Shown: piece after piece, positions 1 through 7,806 of the stretch
How positions within the stretch are numbered: the stretch's first letter is position 1
Layout: each line of letters begins with the position of its first letter
Source of the DNA: Isoptericola jiangsuensis
GTDB lineage: Bacteria > Actinomycetota > Actinomycetes > Actinomycetales > Cellulomonadaceae
Assembly (NCBI RefSeq): GCF_002563715.1
Contig: NZ_PDJJ01000001.1
Location: 744,001 to 808,000 of the forward strand
Length of the DNA: 64,000 nt
Direction of reading: 5' to 3'
Notes under the pieces: model-generated
Seen by the model: the letters and a program-made list of their open reading frames with translations, nothing else
Database searches by the model: none
What the model was told of the DNA's origin: nothing
Program-made: the position numbers and the translations under genes

Positions 1-1122
1 GACCTGTTCGAGGAGAAGAACCCCGGCATCACGGTCACCCCGGACTACACCGACTGGGGCGGGTACTGGGACAAGCTCGCCACCTCCGTCGCCGGCGGTG
101 ACACCCCCGACGTCATCACGCACGAGGAGCGGTACATCTCCGACTACGCCTCCCGCGGCGTGCTCGCCGACCTCGAGACGCTCGACATCGACACCAGCGA
201 GTTCCAGGACCAGGTCGTCGACTCCGGCCGCGTCGACGGCACGCTGTACGGCCTCGCCACCGGCGTCAACGCCTACGCGATCATGGCCGACCCCCAGATC
301 TTCGCGGACGCCGGGGTCGACATGCCCGACGACAAGACCTGGACGTGGGAGGACTTCGTCTCGATCTCCGGCGAGGTGTCGAAGGGCGCCGGCGACGGCG
401 TCTGGGGCACCCAGGACATCGGCTTCAACGAGGCCGGCCTGTCCATCCTCGCCCGCCAGAAGGGTCAGAACCTCTACAACGAGGACGGCTCGCTCGGCGT
501 CGACAAGGAGACCGTCGCGCAGTTCTTCCAGGTCGGTGCCGACCTCGTCGCCAACGGCGGCGCGCCCGACGGCTCCCGCACCACCGAGATCCAGGCCGCC
601 GGCCCCGAGGGGTCGCTCCTCGGCACCAGCACCGGCGCCCAGGGCGCCTGGTGGTCCAACCAGCTCGGCGCCCTCAGCTCGGCGTCCGGCCGCGAGCTCG
701 AGCTCCTGCGGTTCCCCGGCGAGTCCGAGTACGAGCGCACCGGCATGTACTTCAAGCCGGCGATGTTCTACTCCGTCTCCGCCACCACCGAGCACCCCGA
801 GGAGTCGGCCAAGTTCGTCGACTTCCTGCTCAACGACCCCGAGGTCGCCCAGCTCCAGCTCACCGACCGCGGCCTCCCGTCCAACCTGACGGTCCGCGAG
901 TCCATCCTCGACCAGCTCGAGGACGCGGACGCCAAGGTCGCCGACTTCATGACCGAGCTCGAGGCCGAGATCGTGGACGGCCCCCCCGTGCCGCCCAACG
1001 GCGCCGGCGACGTCCAGGAGATCATCACCCGCATCAACTCCGAGGTGCTCTTCGGCTCCATGACCCCGGACGAGGCCGCCGACGCGTTCCTCACCGAGGT
1101 CGCGGCAGCCACCTCCCAGTGA
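1..1122 (+). CDS. Sugar ABC transporter substrate-binding protein, 5' end missing
   Basis: Extracellular solute-binding protein of the family-1 (maltose/oligosaccharide) type, which would capture a sugar outside the membrane for an ABC importer. The reading frame is open from base 1, so the signal peptide and lipobox lie upstream of the window. The visible 373 residues show the usual pattern: a D-T-P-D-V step (near residue 35), Y-G-L-A, G-A-W-W and a late F-L-N-D-P-E segment. Two hairpins follow the stop codon, so the gene appears to be the last of its unit. The permeases expected nearby are not in the window. Substrate unknown; the neighbouring altronate dehydratase hints at uronates or their oligomers, which is inference. 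Confidence 0.85.
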   Translation, partial: DLFEEKNPGITVTPDYTDWGGYWDKLATSVAGGDTPDVITHEERYISDYASRGVLADLETLDIDTSEFQDQVVDSGRVDGTLYGLATGVNAYAIMADPQIFADAGVDMPDDKTWTWEDFVSISGEVSKGAGDGVWGTQDIGFNEAGLSILARQKGQNLYNEDGSLGVDKETVAQFFQVGADLVANGGAPDGSRTTEIQAAGPEGSLLGTSTGAQGAWWSNQLGALSSASGRELELLRFPGESEYERTGMYFKPAMFYSVSATTEHPEESAKFVDFLLNDPEVAQLQLTDRGLPSNLTVRESILDQLEDADAKVADFMTELEAEIVDGPPVPPNGAGDVQEIITRINSEVLFGSMTPDEAADAFLTEVAAATSQ

Positions 1123-1136
1123 GCCACCCCGGTACC

Positions 1137-1200
1137 GAGCTGATCGCTCAGCTCACCTGACCCGTCGGGTGCGGGGACGTCGCACGACGCCCCCGCACCC
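1137..1200. terminator. Double hairpin after the binding-protein gene
   Basis: Two inverted repeats follow the stop codon. GAGCTGA (1137-1143) pairs with TCAGCTC (1148-1154). GGGTGCGGGG (1167-1176) pairs with CCCCGCACCC (1191-1200). There is no T-run, as is common in high-GC actinobacteria. Probable transcription end separating the transporter gene from the dehydratase gene. Confidence 0.5.
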
Positions 1201-1275
1201 GGTGGACCGGCCCCGCGCCGGAACCGCCCCGCCGCACGGCGGGGCTCGCTCGTGCCCCCAGGACGGAAAGCCCCG

Positions 1276-2871
1276 ATGACGGACCTGCTCGTGCTCCGGG
1301 ACGGCGACGACGTCGCCGTCGCCACCCGCGACCTCGCCCCCGGCGACCAGGTCGCCACCCCCGACGGCGTCGTCGTCACCGCCCAGGGCCACGTGCCCCG
1401 CGGCCACAAGATCGCCCTCGCCGACGTCGCGGCCGGCGCGCCCGTGCGCAAGTACGGCCAGGTCATCGGGGTCGCGACGACGCACGTCGGCGTCGGGGAG
1501 CACGTCCACGGCCACAACCTCGCGTTCGACCCCGGCGAGCGGGACACGCCCCTCGGCGGCGTCCACACCGAGCTCGCCGTCCCCGACGGCCCACGGCCCA
1601 CCTTCCGCGGCTACCGCCGCGCCGACGGCCGCGTCGGCACCCGCAACTACGTCGCCATCCTCACCAGCGTCAACTGCTCCGCGTCCACCGCCCGGATGAT
1701 CGCCGACCAGTTCACCGGCGCGGCGCTCGACGCCTACCCGAACGTCGACGGCGTCATCGCGCTCACCCACACCTCCGGCTGCGGCCTCGTCCCCGACTCC
1801 GAGGGCGGCCAGATCCTGCTGCGCACCCTGCGCGGGTACGCCGCCCACCCCAACGTCGCCGGGCTCCTCGTGCTCGGCCTCGGCTGCGAGATGGTCCCCG
1901 GCGCCGCGCTGTCCGCCCGCAGCGGCTCCGTCACCGACCTCGGCATGCCCGGCATCGGCGCCCCCGACCCCGACGACTCCTCCGCGCTGCTCGCCGCCAT
2001 CCCCGACGACACCGTCGTGCGCACCATGACCATCCAGGACACCGGCGGCATCCGCGCCACCGTCCGCGCCGGCGTCGACGCCGTCCGCGCCATGCTCCCC
2101 GCCGTCGACGCCCGCCGGCGCGAGGAGTGCGACATCTCCGAGCTCGTCCTCGGCCTCAACTGCGGCGGCTCCGACGGCTACTCCGGCATCACCGCCAACC
2201 CCGCCCTCGGCTGGGCGTCCGACCGGATCGTCGCCCACGGCGGCACCTCCGTCCTCGCCGAGACGCCCGAGGTGTACGGCGCCGAGCACCTCCTCACCGC
2301 CCGCGCCACCCGCCCCGACGTCGCCAAGAAGCTCCTCGACCAGCTCGCCTGGTGGCGCACCTACATGGCCACCAACGGCGGCACCCTCGACAACAACCCC
2401 TCGCCCGGCAACAAGGCCGGCGGGCTCACCACCATCCTCGAGAAGTCCCTCGGCGCCGTCGCCAAGGGCGGCCAGGCCGACCTCGCCGCCGTCTACGACT
2501 ACGCCGAACCCATCACCGACCGCGGCTTCACCTTCATGGACACCCCCGGGTACGACCCCGTCTCCGTCACCGGCATCGTCGCCGGCGGCGCCAACGTCGT
2601 CGTGTTCACCACCGGCCGCGGCTCCGTGTTCGGCTGCCGCCCCACCCCGTCGATCAAGGTCGCCACCAACACCCCCATGTACGAGCGCATGAGCGAGGAC
2701 ATGGACCTCGACGCCGGCCGCATCGTCGACGGCGCCGCCACCGTCGAGGAGGTCGGGGCGGAGCTCCTCGCCAAGATCCTCGCCGTCGCGTCCGGCGAGC
2801 AGACCGTCAGCGAGGAGCTGGGCATCGGCGCCGAGGAGTTCATCCCGTGGCACCTCGGGGCGGTCACCTGA
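1276..2871 (+). CDS. uxaA: Altronate dehydratase (UxaA family), SAF + UxaA domains
   Basis: Predicted to dehydrate D-altronate to 2-keto-3-deoxygluconate in galacturonate (pectin) catabolism. The 531-residue product has an N-terminal SAF domain (about residues 5-85) followed by the long UxaA domain. Family marks are T-S-G-C-G (near 160) and G-L-N-C-G-G-S-D-G (near 295), whose cysteines are likely metal/Fe ligands. The ATG at 1276 is preferred over an in-frame start at 1252 because a purine-rich GGACGGAAAG lies just upstream. Length fits two-domain bacterial enzymes. Galactarate dehydratase (GarD) is the closest alternative. The next 300 bp hold a repeated hairpin and then a transposon end. 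Confidence 0.8.
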   Translation: MTDLLVLRDGDDVAVATRDLAPGDQVATPDGVVVTAQGHVPRGHKIALADVAAGAPVRKYGQVIGVATTHVGVGEHVHGHNLAFDPGERDTPLGGVHTELAVPDGPRPTFRGYRRADGRVGTRNYVAILTSVNCSASTARMIADQFTGAALDAYPNVDGVIALTHTSGCGLVPDSEGGQILLRTLRGYAAHPNVAGLLVLGLGCEMVPGAALSARSGSVTDLGMPGIGAPDPDDSSALLAAIPDDTVVRTMTIQDTGGIRATVRAGVDAVRAMLPAVDARRREECDISELVLGLNCGGSDGYSGITANPALGWASDRIVAHGGTSVLAETPEVYGAEHLLTARATRPDVAKKLLDQLAWWRTYMATNGGTLDNNPSPGNKAGGLTTILEKSLGAVAKGGQADLAAVYDYAEPITDRGFTFMDTPGYDPVSVTGIVAGGANVVVFTTGRGSVFGCRPTPSIKVATNTPMYERMSEDMDLDAGRIVDGAATVEEVGAELLAKILAVASGEQTVSEELGIGAEEFIPWHLGAVT

Positions 2872-2910
2872 CGTTCGTGCTCGTGCTCGTGCTCTTGCTT
2901 GCGGTCGGAC

Positions 2911-3110
2911 GGCTCGGGCGGGGGTGTGCCGCGCACGGTCGCGCTCACGGTCGCTGCGCGACCTGCGCTTCGGGTCTGACGACCGCGCGCGGCACACCCC
3001 CGCCCGGGCCTTCGTCGTCGGGTCCCGTCGCGCTCACGGTCGCTGCGCGACCTGTGCTTCCCGTCTGACGACCGCGCGCGGCACACCCCCGCCCGAGCCT
3101 TCGTCGTCCG
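2911..3110. repeat. REP-like hairpin with a tandemly duplicated arm
   Basis: A 24-nt arm at 2911-2934 is complementary to a segment near 2985-3010 (one mismatch) and perfectly to a second copy near 3073-3098. The right half is present twice as direct repeats with an 89-bp period (about 2939-3020 and 3028-3110). Each copy contains GCGCTCACGGTCGCTGCGCG and a TCTGACGACC segment. The same element type recurs once at 44572-44666. It sits just 3' of the altronate dehydratase gene and 60 bp left of the transposon end. No gene is seen between 2872 and 3207. Confidence 0.75.
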
Positions 3111-3161
3111 GGACTTCGCGCCCGGGCATCGTCGTGTCGCGTGCGTCTCGCGTGGCAGGGA

Positions 3162-3169
3162 CCTCGGGC
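3162..3169. repeat. Left target-site duplication CCTCGGGC
   Basis: The 8 bp directly left of the transposon end are repeated exactly at 12739-12746, directly right of the other end. Confidence 0.75.
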
Positions 3170-3208
3170 TGTGGAGTTGAGCAGTCGATGGCGGTCCTCT
3201 GTGATCGC
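3170..3208 (+). repeat. Left terminal inverted repeat
   Basis: Starts TGTGGAGTTGAGCAGTCG. It matches the internal end at 8678-8716 over most of about 39 positions, including the first 11 bases. It matches the right end at 12700-12738 at about 60 percent. A subterminal motif ATCGCTACGTGGCG (3203-3216) resembles ATC(A/G)CTNGTTGGCG motifs at the other two ends, probably transposase-binding repeats. The stop codon of the last resolvase gene lies at its inner edge. Confidence 0.75.
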
Positions 3209-3834
3209 TACGTGGCGTGCCGTCCGCCGCGCGGCGCCTCGGGCGGAGGCGCAACTGCCGGCAGCACCGTGCCCGTGTCCTCGACGACTGGCAGGGCGTG
3301 TCGGTTGATGGTGGATCGGGACACTCCCATGTGTTCAGCGACGCTCGTCGTCGTGGCGCCGGGCTCAGTGAGAAGGCGTCGGGCTTGCTCGATCTGTTCG
3401 GGTGTCAGGACTCGCGGCCGGCCGAGCTGGACGCCTCGGGCTCGGGCGTCATTCAGTCCGCTGATGGTGTCCTCAGCGAGGAGGGTTCGCTCGAGGTCGT
3501 CAGCGATTCCTACGGCGTGGAAGAAGATCCGGCCGTCGGGTGTGGTGGTGTCGATGGCGTCGGTCAGGCTGATCAGGTCCGCGCCGCGCTCCCGGATCGT
3601 GGTGGCGATCAGCGCGAGGTGGTGCAGGCTGCGGGCGAGGCGGTCCAGGCGGAGCACGATCAGGGCGTCGCCGTGGCGTAGCTGTAGCAGCAGGTCGTCC
3701 AGGAGCGGCTGCCGGGACTGCGTGCCAAGTTCACGTTCTTCCCAGATTCGTTCAGCTCCGGCGCCGTGGAGTGCCTGGAGTTGCGCGGTCAGGTCGGGGC
3801 CCTGGTGGCTGGGGCGGGCGTATCCGAGCCGCAT
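3208..3834 (-). CDS. Serine recombinase (resolvase), transposon-encoded
   Basis: Small serine resolvase of 208 residues that would cut and rejoin DNA through a 5'-phosphoserine intermediate to resolve cointegrates. The catalytic serine is Ser9 in Y-A-R-P-S-H. The conserved arginine helix reads R-L-D-R-L-A-R-S, and the C-terminus carries a Hin-type helix-turn-helix (T-S-V-A-E-H-M-G-V-S-R-S-T-I-N-R-H). The start at 3834 leaves 2 bp after the ATPase stop codon, so the genes are co-transcribed. The P-S-H after Y-A-R departs from the usual V-S-T. It is the second resolvase in the element; why two are present is not evident. Confidence 0.85.
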   Translation of the reverse strand: MRLGYARPSHQGPDLTAQLQALHGAGAERIWEERELGTQSRQPLLDDLLLQLRHGDALIVLRLDRLARSLHHLALIATTIRERGADLISLTDAIDTTTPDGRIFFHAVGIADDLERTLLAEDTISGLNDARARGVQLGRPRVLTPEQIEQARRLLTEPGATTTSVAEHMGVSRSTINRHALPVVEDTGTVLPAVAPPPEAPRGGRHAT

Positions 3835-3836
3835 CG

Positions 3837-4643
3837 TCAGTTTCCGATGACCAGGATGCTCGCGGCGGCTTCGACGACGTCGTCGGTGATGGATTGCAGC
3901 TGGTTGATCTTCAGCACGCGGGAGATCTGGGGGAAGAGTCGTTCCAGGAGGCGGAAGTTGCCGCGGGTGATGCGTTCGATCGTCGCGATGGCCTGGGCGT
4001 CGGTGAAGTCTTCGGGGTCGAGGCTCAGGCCCAGTTGTTTCCAGTACCGTCCGAGGACGAACAGCAGCTCCTCGCGACCGAGGGTCCGGTATTGGTGGGA
4101 GAACCCGAGTCGGGAGTACAGCTGCGGGTAGTGTGCGAACCTTTTGTCGATGCCGGGCATCCCGATGAAGAGGATCGGGACCTGTTGGCGGTCGTGGAGG
4201 TCGCGGAGGATCTCCAGGATCGTGGGGGTCAAGCGCTCGGCCTCGTCGATGATCAGCAGCTCGGTCCACCGGCGCAGGTCGCTCGTGCCCCCTTTGCCGG
4301 TCCCGCTGCCGGCGGCGCGGCGGTGTTCGTCGACGCAGACGCCGAGCCTGGTGCGCAGCAGGTCGATGTCCCGCATGATCTCGCGGTGCCGGGGCATGAC
4401 CTCGGGGGTGTAGAAGACGGTGCGCGTGCGGTTCGCGGCGGCGTAGTACTTAAGGTCGTCGTCGGTGCGGCGCCCCCACTCGGTGATGAAGGGGCCGAGG
4501 GTGTTCCAGTGGGCGTAGCGGCGTGCTGACTGGGTCTTGCCGACTCCGGCGTCGCCATGGCAGATCCCGATCGTGGCTTCCTTGCGCACGGCGGTGGCGA
4601 ACTCGCAGAAGCGGCGGTGTTCCTTGGTGGCGATGAAGCCCAT
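3837..4643 (-). CDS. tniB: TniB/IstB-like AAA ATPase, transposition protein
   Basis: ATP-dependent target-selection and transposase-activating protein, analogous to MuB, TniB and Tn552 p271. The 268 residues contain Walker A G-D-A-G-V-G-K-T (30-37) and Walker B L-L-I-I-D-E-A-E (129-136). A sensor-like G-M-P-G follows, then an all-helical C-terminus. It starts 12 bp after the transposase stop codon on the same strand and is followed 2 bp later by a resolvase, giving the compact tniA-tniB-resolvase order of Tn552/Tn402 relatives. Family knowledge: such ATPases polymerise on target DNA and give target immunity. Confidence 0.88.
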   Translation of the reverse strand: MGFIATKEHRRFCEFATAVRKEATIGICHGDAGVGKTQSARRYAHWNTLGPFITEWGRRTDDDLKYYAAANRTRTVFYTPEVMPRHREIMRDIDLLRTRLGVCVDEHRRAAGSGTGKGGTSDLRRWTELLIIDEAERLTPTILEILRDLHDRQQVPILFIGMPGIDKRFAHYPQLYSRLGFSHQYRTLGREELLFVLGRYWKQLGLSLDPEDFTDAQAIATIERITRGNFRLLERLFPQISRVLKINQLQSITDDVVEAAASILVIGN

Positions 4644-4655
4644 CAGTCTGCCCCG

Positions 4656-6059
4656 TCATTCGGTTTCGTAGGTGCGCAGCTTGACCCGGCGCGACGGCAC
4701 TTGGCGGGTGCTGGGCTCCTCGCGCATGGTCGCGACGGGGATCCGGTCGTTGATCTGGCGACGCAGGTCGCGGCGGCGAGCTCGCCGGGCGGTCTCGATC
4801 TCGCGCAGGCTGAGGCGCTGGTTGGGGTGCTGCTCGTCGATGGCGACGCACACGAACTCGTCGCGGTCGTAGACCCGGATCTCCGAGACGTCGCGCGGGT
4901 CGTACCGGATCGTGACGGGCCGCCCGACGTACGGGGCCAGAGTTGTGGACATGTATCGCAGGCCCTGGAAGTGGATGCCGTCGCGTTGCACGGTGCGGTG
5001 CTTGGGCACGGTCAGCAGCAGACCGTCGAGCTCGGTGAGGGACTCGGGCATGCGCGGTAGCCATCCCTCGCCTACCCACGCCTGTTTCGGGCTGGCTCCG
5101 ATCTCGGGGTGGGGCCGTTCGTTGTACCGGCCGACGAACGCTCCGATCTCCTGGTCCAGGGCCGGCAGGCCCAGGGTGGGCGTCGGCGTGCGTGCGCCCG
5201 GCGCGAGGTGGCCGGGCAGGGTGGCCAGCAGTTCGGTGTTGACCGTGCCGAAGAAGCGTTCGACCTTCCCGCGCCCCTGCGGGCGGGCGATGTGAGAGAA
5301 GACAAGCCGCATCTTCAGCCCGAGGGCGGTGTACTCCAGGTGCCGGCTGGTGAAGTCCGACCCGTGATCGACGTGCAGGACGTCCGGGATCCCGCACATC
5401 GCCCAGGCGGGTTCGGACTTGCGCCAGATCGCCTGCCGCAGCACCAGCGCCGTGTTGATCGCCGACGGCGGCCCGGTGAAGACCATGTACCCGCACACCG
5501 CGCGGGAGTAGTCGTCGATCACGGTGGTCAGCCACGGGCGCTGAGGCTTCCCGTCGGCGCCGAGGATCAGGATGTCGAGCTCGGTGTGGTCAGCCTGCCA
5601 GGTTGCGTTCGGCCGGGCGGCGCGGAACCGGTAGACCAGCTCGTGCTTGTCCCGGTAGGACTCCGGCCCTTCCAGGGCGAGAGTCACCAGTGCCGGGTCC
5701 AGGGCCCCAACGATGTTCCGCACGGTCGCGTACGACGGCGCGGAAACTCCCTGCCGCTCGGCCTCGGCGATCGCCTGGCGGTGCAGTGTTGCGATCGCCG
5801 GACGCGGGCAGGTCAGGGCCAGACGTTCGACGAAGGACACGATCTCGGCCCGTGTGCGCCGCACACCCGCGTCTCGGCGCCGACGGGGCGCCAGCCCAGC
5901 GACTCCTTCCGCTTGGTAGGCGTGGTGCCAGCGCTGAAGCGTCCGTAGCCCCACCCCCGAGGAGTCGGCCAGCACGGTCAGCGGGATCCCGTCCTCGACG
6001 TGCAGGCGCAGCACCCGCCACCGATCGAGCGCGTCTACCTCATGCACCGTCATCACCAC
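4656..6059 (-). CDS. tniA: DDE transposase of the Mu/TniA/Tn552 type
   Basis: Catalyses DNA strand transfer of the surrounding element. The 467-residue protein has an N-terminal helix-turn-helix (about residues 25-55, T-L-Q-R-W-H) for end binding. The RNase H-like core has D157 (Q-A-D-H-T-E), D231 (H-V-D-H-G-S-D) and E267 (G-K-V-E-R-F-F), a D-x(35)-E spacing. A Mu-type beta-barrel C-terminus follows. Length is close to the 480 residues of Tn552 p480. ATG codons at 6059 and 6053 are both possible starts, 6-12 bp after the upstream resolvase stop. All catalytic residues are present and no frameshift was seen, so it is probably active. Confidence 0.9.
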   Translation of the reverse strand: MVMTVHEVDALDRWRVLRLHVEDGIPLTVLADSSGVGLRTLQRWHHAYQAEGVAGLAPRRRRDAGVRRTRAEIVSFVERLALTCPRPAIATLHRQAIAEAERQGVSAPSYATVRNIVGALDPALVTLALEGPESYRDKHELVYRFRAARPNATWQADHTELDILILGADGKPQRPWLTTVIDDYSRAVCGYMVFTGPPSAINTALVLRQAIWRKSEPAWAMCGIPDVLHVDHGSDFTSRHLEYTALGLKMRLVFSHIARPQGRGKVERFFGTVNTELLATLPGHLAPGARTPTPTLGLPALDQEIGAFVGRYNERPHPEIGASPKQAWVGEGWLPRMPESLTELDGLLLTVPKHRTVQRDGIHFQGLRYMSTTLAPYVGRPVTIRYDPRDVSEIRVYDRDEFVCVAIDEQHPNQRLSLREIETARRARRRDLRRQINDRIPVATMREEPSTRQVPSRRVKLRTYETE

Positions 6060-6065
6060 ACGCCC

Positions 6066-6704
6066 TCACACGGCGTCGGGGAGAGGCTCGGCAAGCGACT
6101 CGGTGGGCGCCTTGATGGACGTGTCGGTCTGAGTCGCTGCTTGATGGCGGTAGAGCGTCGCCCTCGACCACCCGACCAGCCTCGCAGCGTCGGCCGCGGT
6201 ACGGCCGGCCGCGCGGGCCTCGGCGACGATCCGCAGCTTCTCCGCCACTTCAACCCGGTCGAGGGGCGGGCGGCCGAACCGGGTGCCAGCGTTCCTGGCC
6301 GCAGCGATCCCGGCGTTGACCCGCTCGGTGATCAGCTCGCGCTCGTACTCCGCCAGCGACCCCAGCAACCCGAGCAGCAACCTGCCCGTGGAGGTGGTCG
6401 GGTCGATCCCGTCCTGCAGCGACTTCACCCCGATACCCCGGGCTGCGAGGTCGTCGACCGTGGCCAGCACGTCCAGCAGCGATCGCCCGAGCCGATCAAT
6501 CCGCCACACCACTACAGTGTCGCCGTCGTGTGCGTACTCCAGCAGCCGAGCCATGCCTGGCCGTGACGGGGCCGCCTTGGCCCCGGAGGTGACATCGCCG
6601 AAGACGTCCCGGGCCTCGACCCCGGCGCCGAGCAGCGCATCAATCTGCAGTCGCGGGCCCTGCTCGGCAGTCGAGACCCGCGTGTACCCCAAGAGACGAC
6701 CCAT
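6066..6704 (-). CDS. tnpR: Serine resolvase, first gene of the transposition operon
   Basis: Canonical Tn3/Tn552-class resolvase of 212 residues that would resolve cointegrates at the adjacent res site. Ser11 lies in Y-T-R-V-S-T-A-E-Q. Further marks are the arginine motif W-R-I-D-R-L-G-R-S, the E-helix E-R-E-L-I-T-E-R, and a G-R-P-linked C-terminal helix-turn-helix (A-A-D-A-A-R-L-V-G-W-S-R-A-T-L-Y-R). A tail of about 18 residues extends beyond the usual end. It starts the minus-strand operon and its upstream region holds repeated GTGAGAC/GTCTCAC motifs, which fits autorepression by res binding. Confidence 0.9.
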   Translation of the reverse strand: MGRLLGYTRVSTAEQGPRLQIDALLGAGVEARDVFGDVTSGAKAAPSRPGMARLLEYAHDGDTVVVWRIDRLGRSLLDVLATVDDLAARGIGVKSLQDGIDPTTSTGRLLLGLLGSLAEYERELITERVNAGIAAARNAGTRFGRPPLDRVEVAEKLRIVAEARAAGRTAADAARLVGWSRATLYRHQAATQTDTSIKAPTESLAEPLPDAV

Positions 6705-6713
6705 GACCGGATT

Positions 6714-6861
6714 GTCTCACCAACCGTCAGTCGCACCTCTGTGAGACGCCCCGAGGGTGAGACGACTTTCCGAGACGGCACCGACTGGCGCGGTTCTGCG
6801 GATCCCCAACGCCTCCGCCCACCGACCGCCACCGTCTCAGAAACCTACAGCTTTACGAGAC
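6714..6861. other. Putative res recombination site
   Basis: Directly upstream of the resolvase start lie GTCTCAC (6714-6720) and GTGAGAC (6741-6747), inverted and spanning 34 bp. Then come GTGAGAC (6757-6763) and GAGAC (6772-6776), and finally GTCTC (6834-6838) with GAGAC (6857-6861), inverted and spanning exactly 28 bp. Known Tn3-type res sites have a 28-bp crossover subsite farthest from tnpR and two accessory subsites closer to it; the layout fits. The operon promoter probably lies within it. Confidence 0.55.
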
Positions 6862-7242
6862 AGGTTCCCGGGCACCTATACGAGGCTGCCCGGCCACCAC
6901 GAGGTCGACGACACCGCGCGCATCTCCGCACAGTAGGTCACAGATTGATAACGACTTCAAGAGTGCGGAAAGATCCCCTGGCCTGCCGGCAATCAACAGT
7001 ATGCAGGGACGCAGCAACACACCACAGAAGGGACGCACAGCGGCACACGCCAAGGTGCCGGATCGGAAGCGCCGACTCTCCACACCTCGACACGACCCAA
7101 CGAGACGTGGAAAGCTAATCGGCGATTTTCGTGCGGGTAATTGCCGCACACGGATCATGGGAGAAAGGCCGACCCCGCTAGACACGGGCACAGATCGCTG
7201 CTTGAACATGGCTCACCGAGTTCAAACAACAAGGAGGTTGGC
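6862..7242. other. Gene-free stretch before the metalloprotease gene
   Basis: No open frame here has a ribosome site or protein-like composition. An inverted repeat GTGCGG (7131-7136) / CCGCAC (7144-7149) sits about 95 bp before the protease start and could be an operator or transcript hairpin. A promoter for the protease operon must lie here, but I cannot place it with confidence. Confidence 0.4.
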
Positions 7243-7797
7243 TTGCTCACCAAACTGAAGACCAGACTTGCCGCGCTTGCCGCATTTGCGATCGTTGCCG
7301 CTGGGGGCCTCGTGGTTGGGGCAAGCGCCCCGGCCGAAGCCACCTACTATTCCGGCGGCGTGGGTACAAATCAATTCTCCGTGCAGATCACTGGTGTGAA
7401 CAGCACATGGAACGGCTACCTCAAGAACGGCATCACAAAATGGAGCGCCACCTACAGCGAGACTGGGACGTCGATCGCCAACTCTTCGAACTCACCACGA
7501 AAAATGACCGCCTCAAACTACAACACGACCTGGCTGGGCCTGTACACACCATCGGGAACGCGCTCAAACCGCTCTTTCACGATCAAGGCAAATGCGTCTC
7601 GGATCAATGATATGACAGGGGGGACTTTTGCGCGGTGGGCGAAGTTCACCTCCACGCACGAGCTTGGACATGCACTCTCTCTTGCAGACAACCCCAACAC
7701 GACCAGGGCATCGGTCATGAAGTATCGCGCGGCAAGCTCGGATCCGGGCAGTACGCCGTACTCCTACGACCGCGACGAAGTCGTCCGTATCTACTGA
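7243..7797 (+). CDS. Secreted small zinc metalloprotease (snapalysin/matrixin-like)
   Basis: Predicted exported protease, 184 residues. A Sec signal peptide (lysines and arginine at 4-8, hydrophobic 10-27) ends at A-P-A-E-A, residue 33, leaving about 151 mature residues. The zinc motif H-E-L-G-H-A-L-S-L-A-D (139-149) gives the HExxHxxxxxD form seen in snapalysins, with Asp as third ligand. A Met-turn-like S-V-M follows at 157-159. The TTG start is chosen because AGGAGG (7232-7237) lies 5 nt upstream and gives a clean signal peptide; an upstream ATG at 7141 would add 34 unrelated residues. First gene of a two-gene operon with the next lipoprotein. Codon usage is less GC-biased than that of the host genes. 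Confidence 0.75.
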   Translation: MLTKLKTRLAALAAFAIVAAGGLVVGASAPAEATYYSGGVGTNQFSVQITGVNSTWNGYLKNGITKWSATYSETGTSIANSSNSPRKMTASNYNTTWLGLYTPSGTRSNRSFTIKANASRINDMTGGTFARWAKFTSTHELGHALSLADNPNTTRASVMKYRAASSDPGSTPYSYDRDEVVRIY

Positions 7798-7806
7798 GGA
7801 GTGGCA

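Noticed and set aside
1153-2997. 614-residue open frame on the minus strand
   Set aside because: Antisense shadow of the altronate dehydratase gene with a repetitive Gly/Asp/Val product.
4450-5535. 361-residue minus-strand frame overlapping tniA and tniB
   Set aside because: Out-of-frame shadow rich in Arg/Pro; both true genes carry complete catalytic motifs.
6741-7118. 125-residue plus-strand frame after the resolvase
   Set aside because: Overlaps the putative res site, lacks a ribosome site and has random-looking composition.
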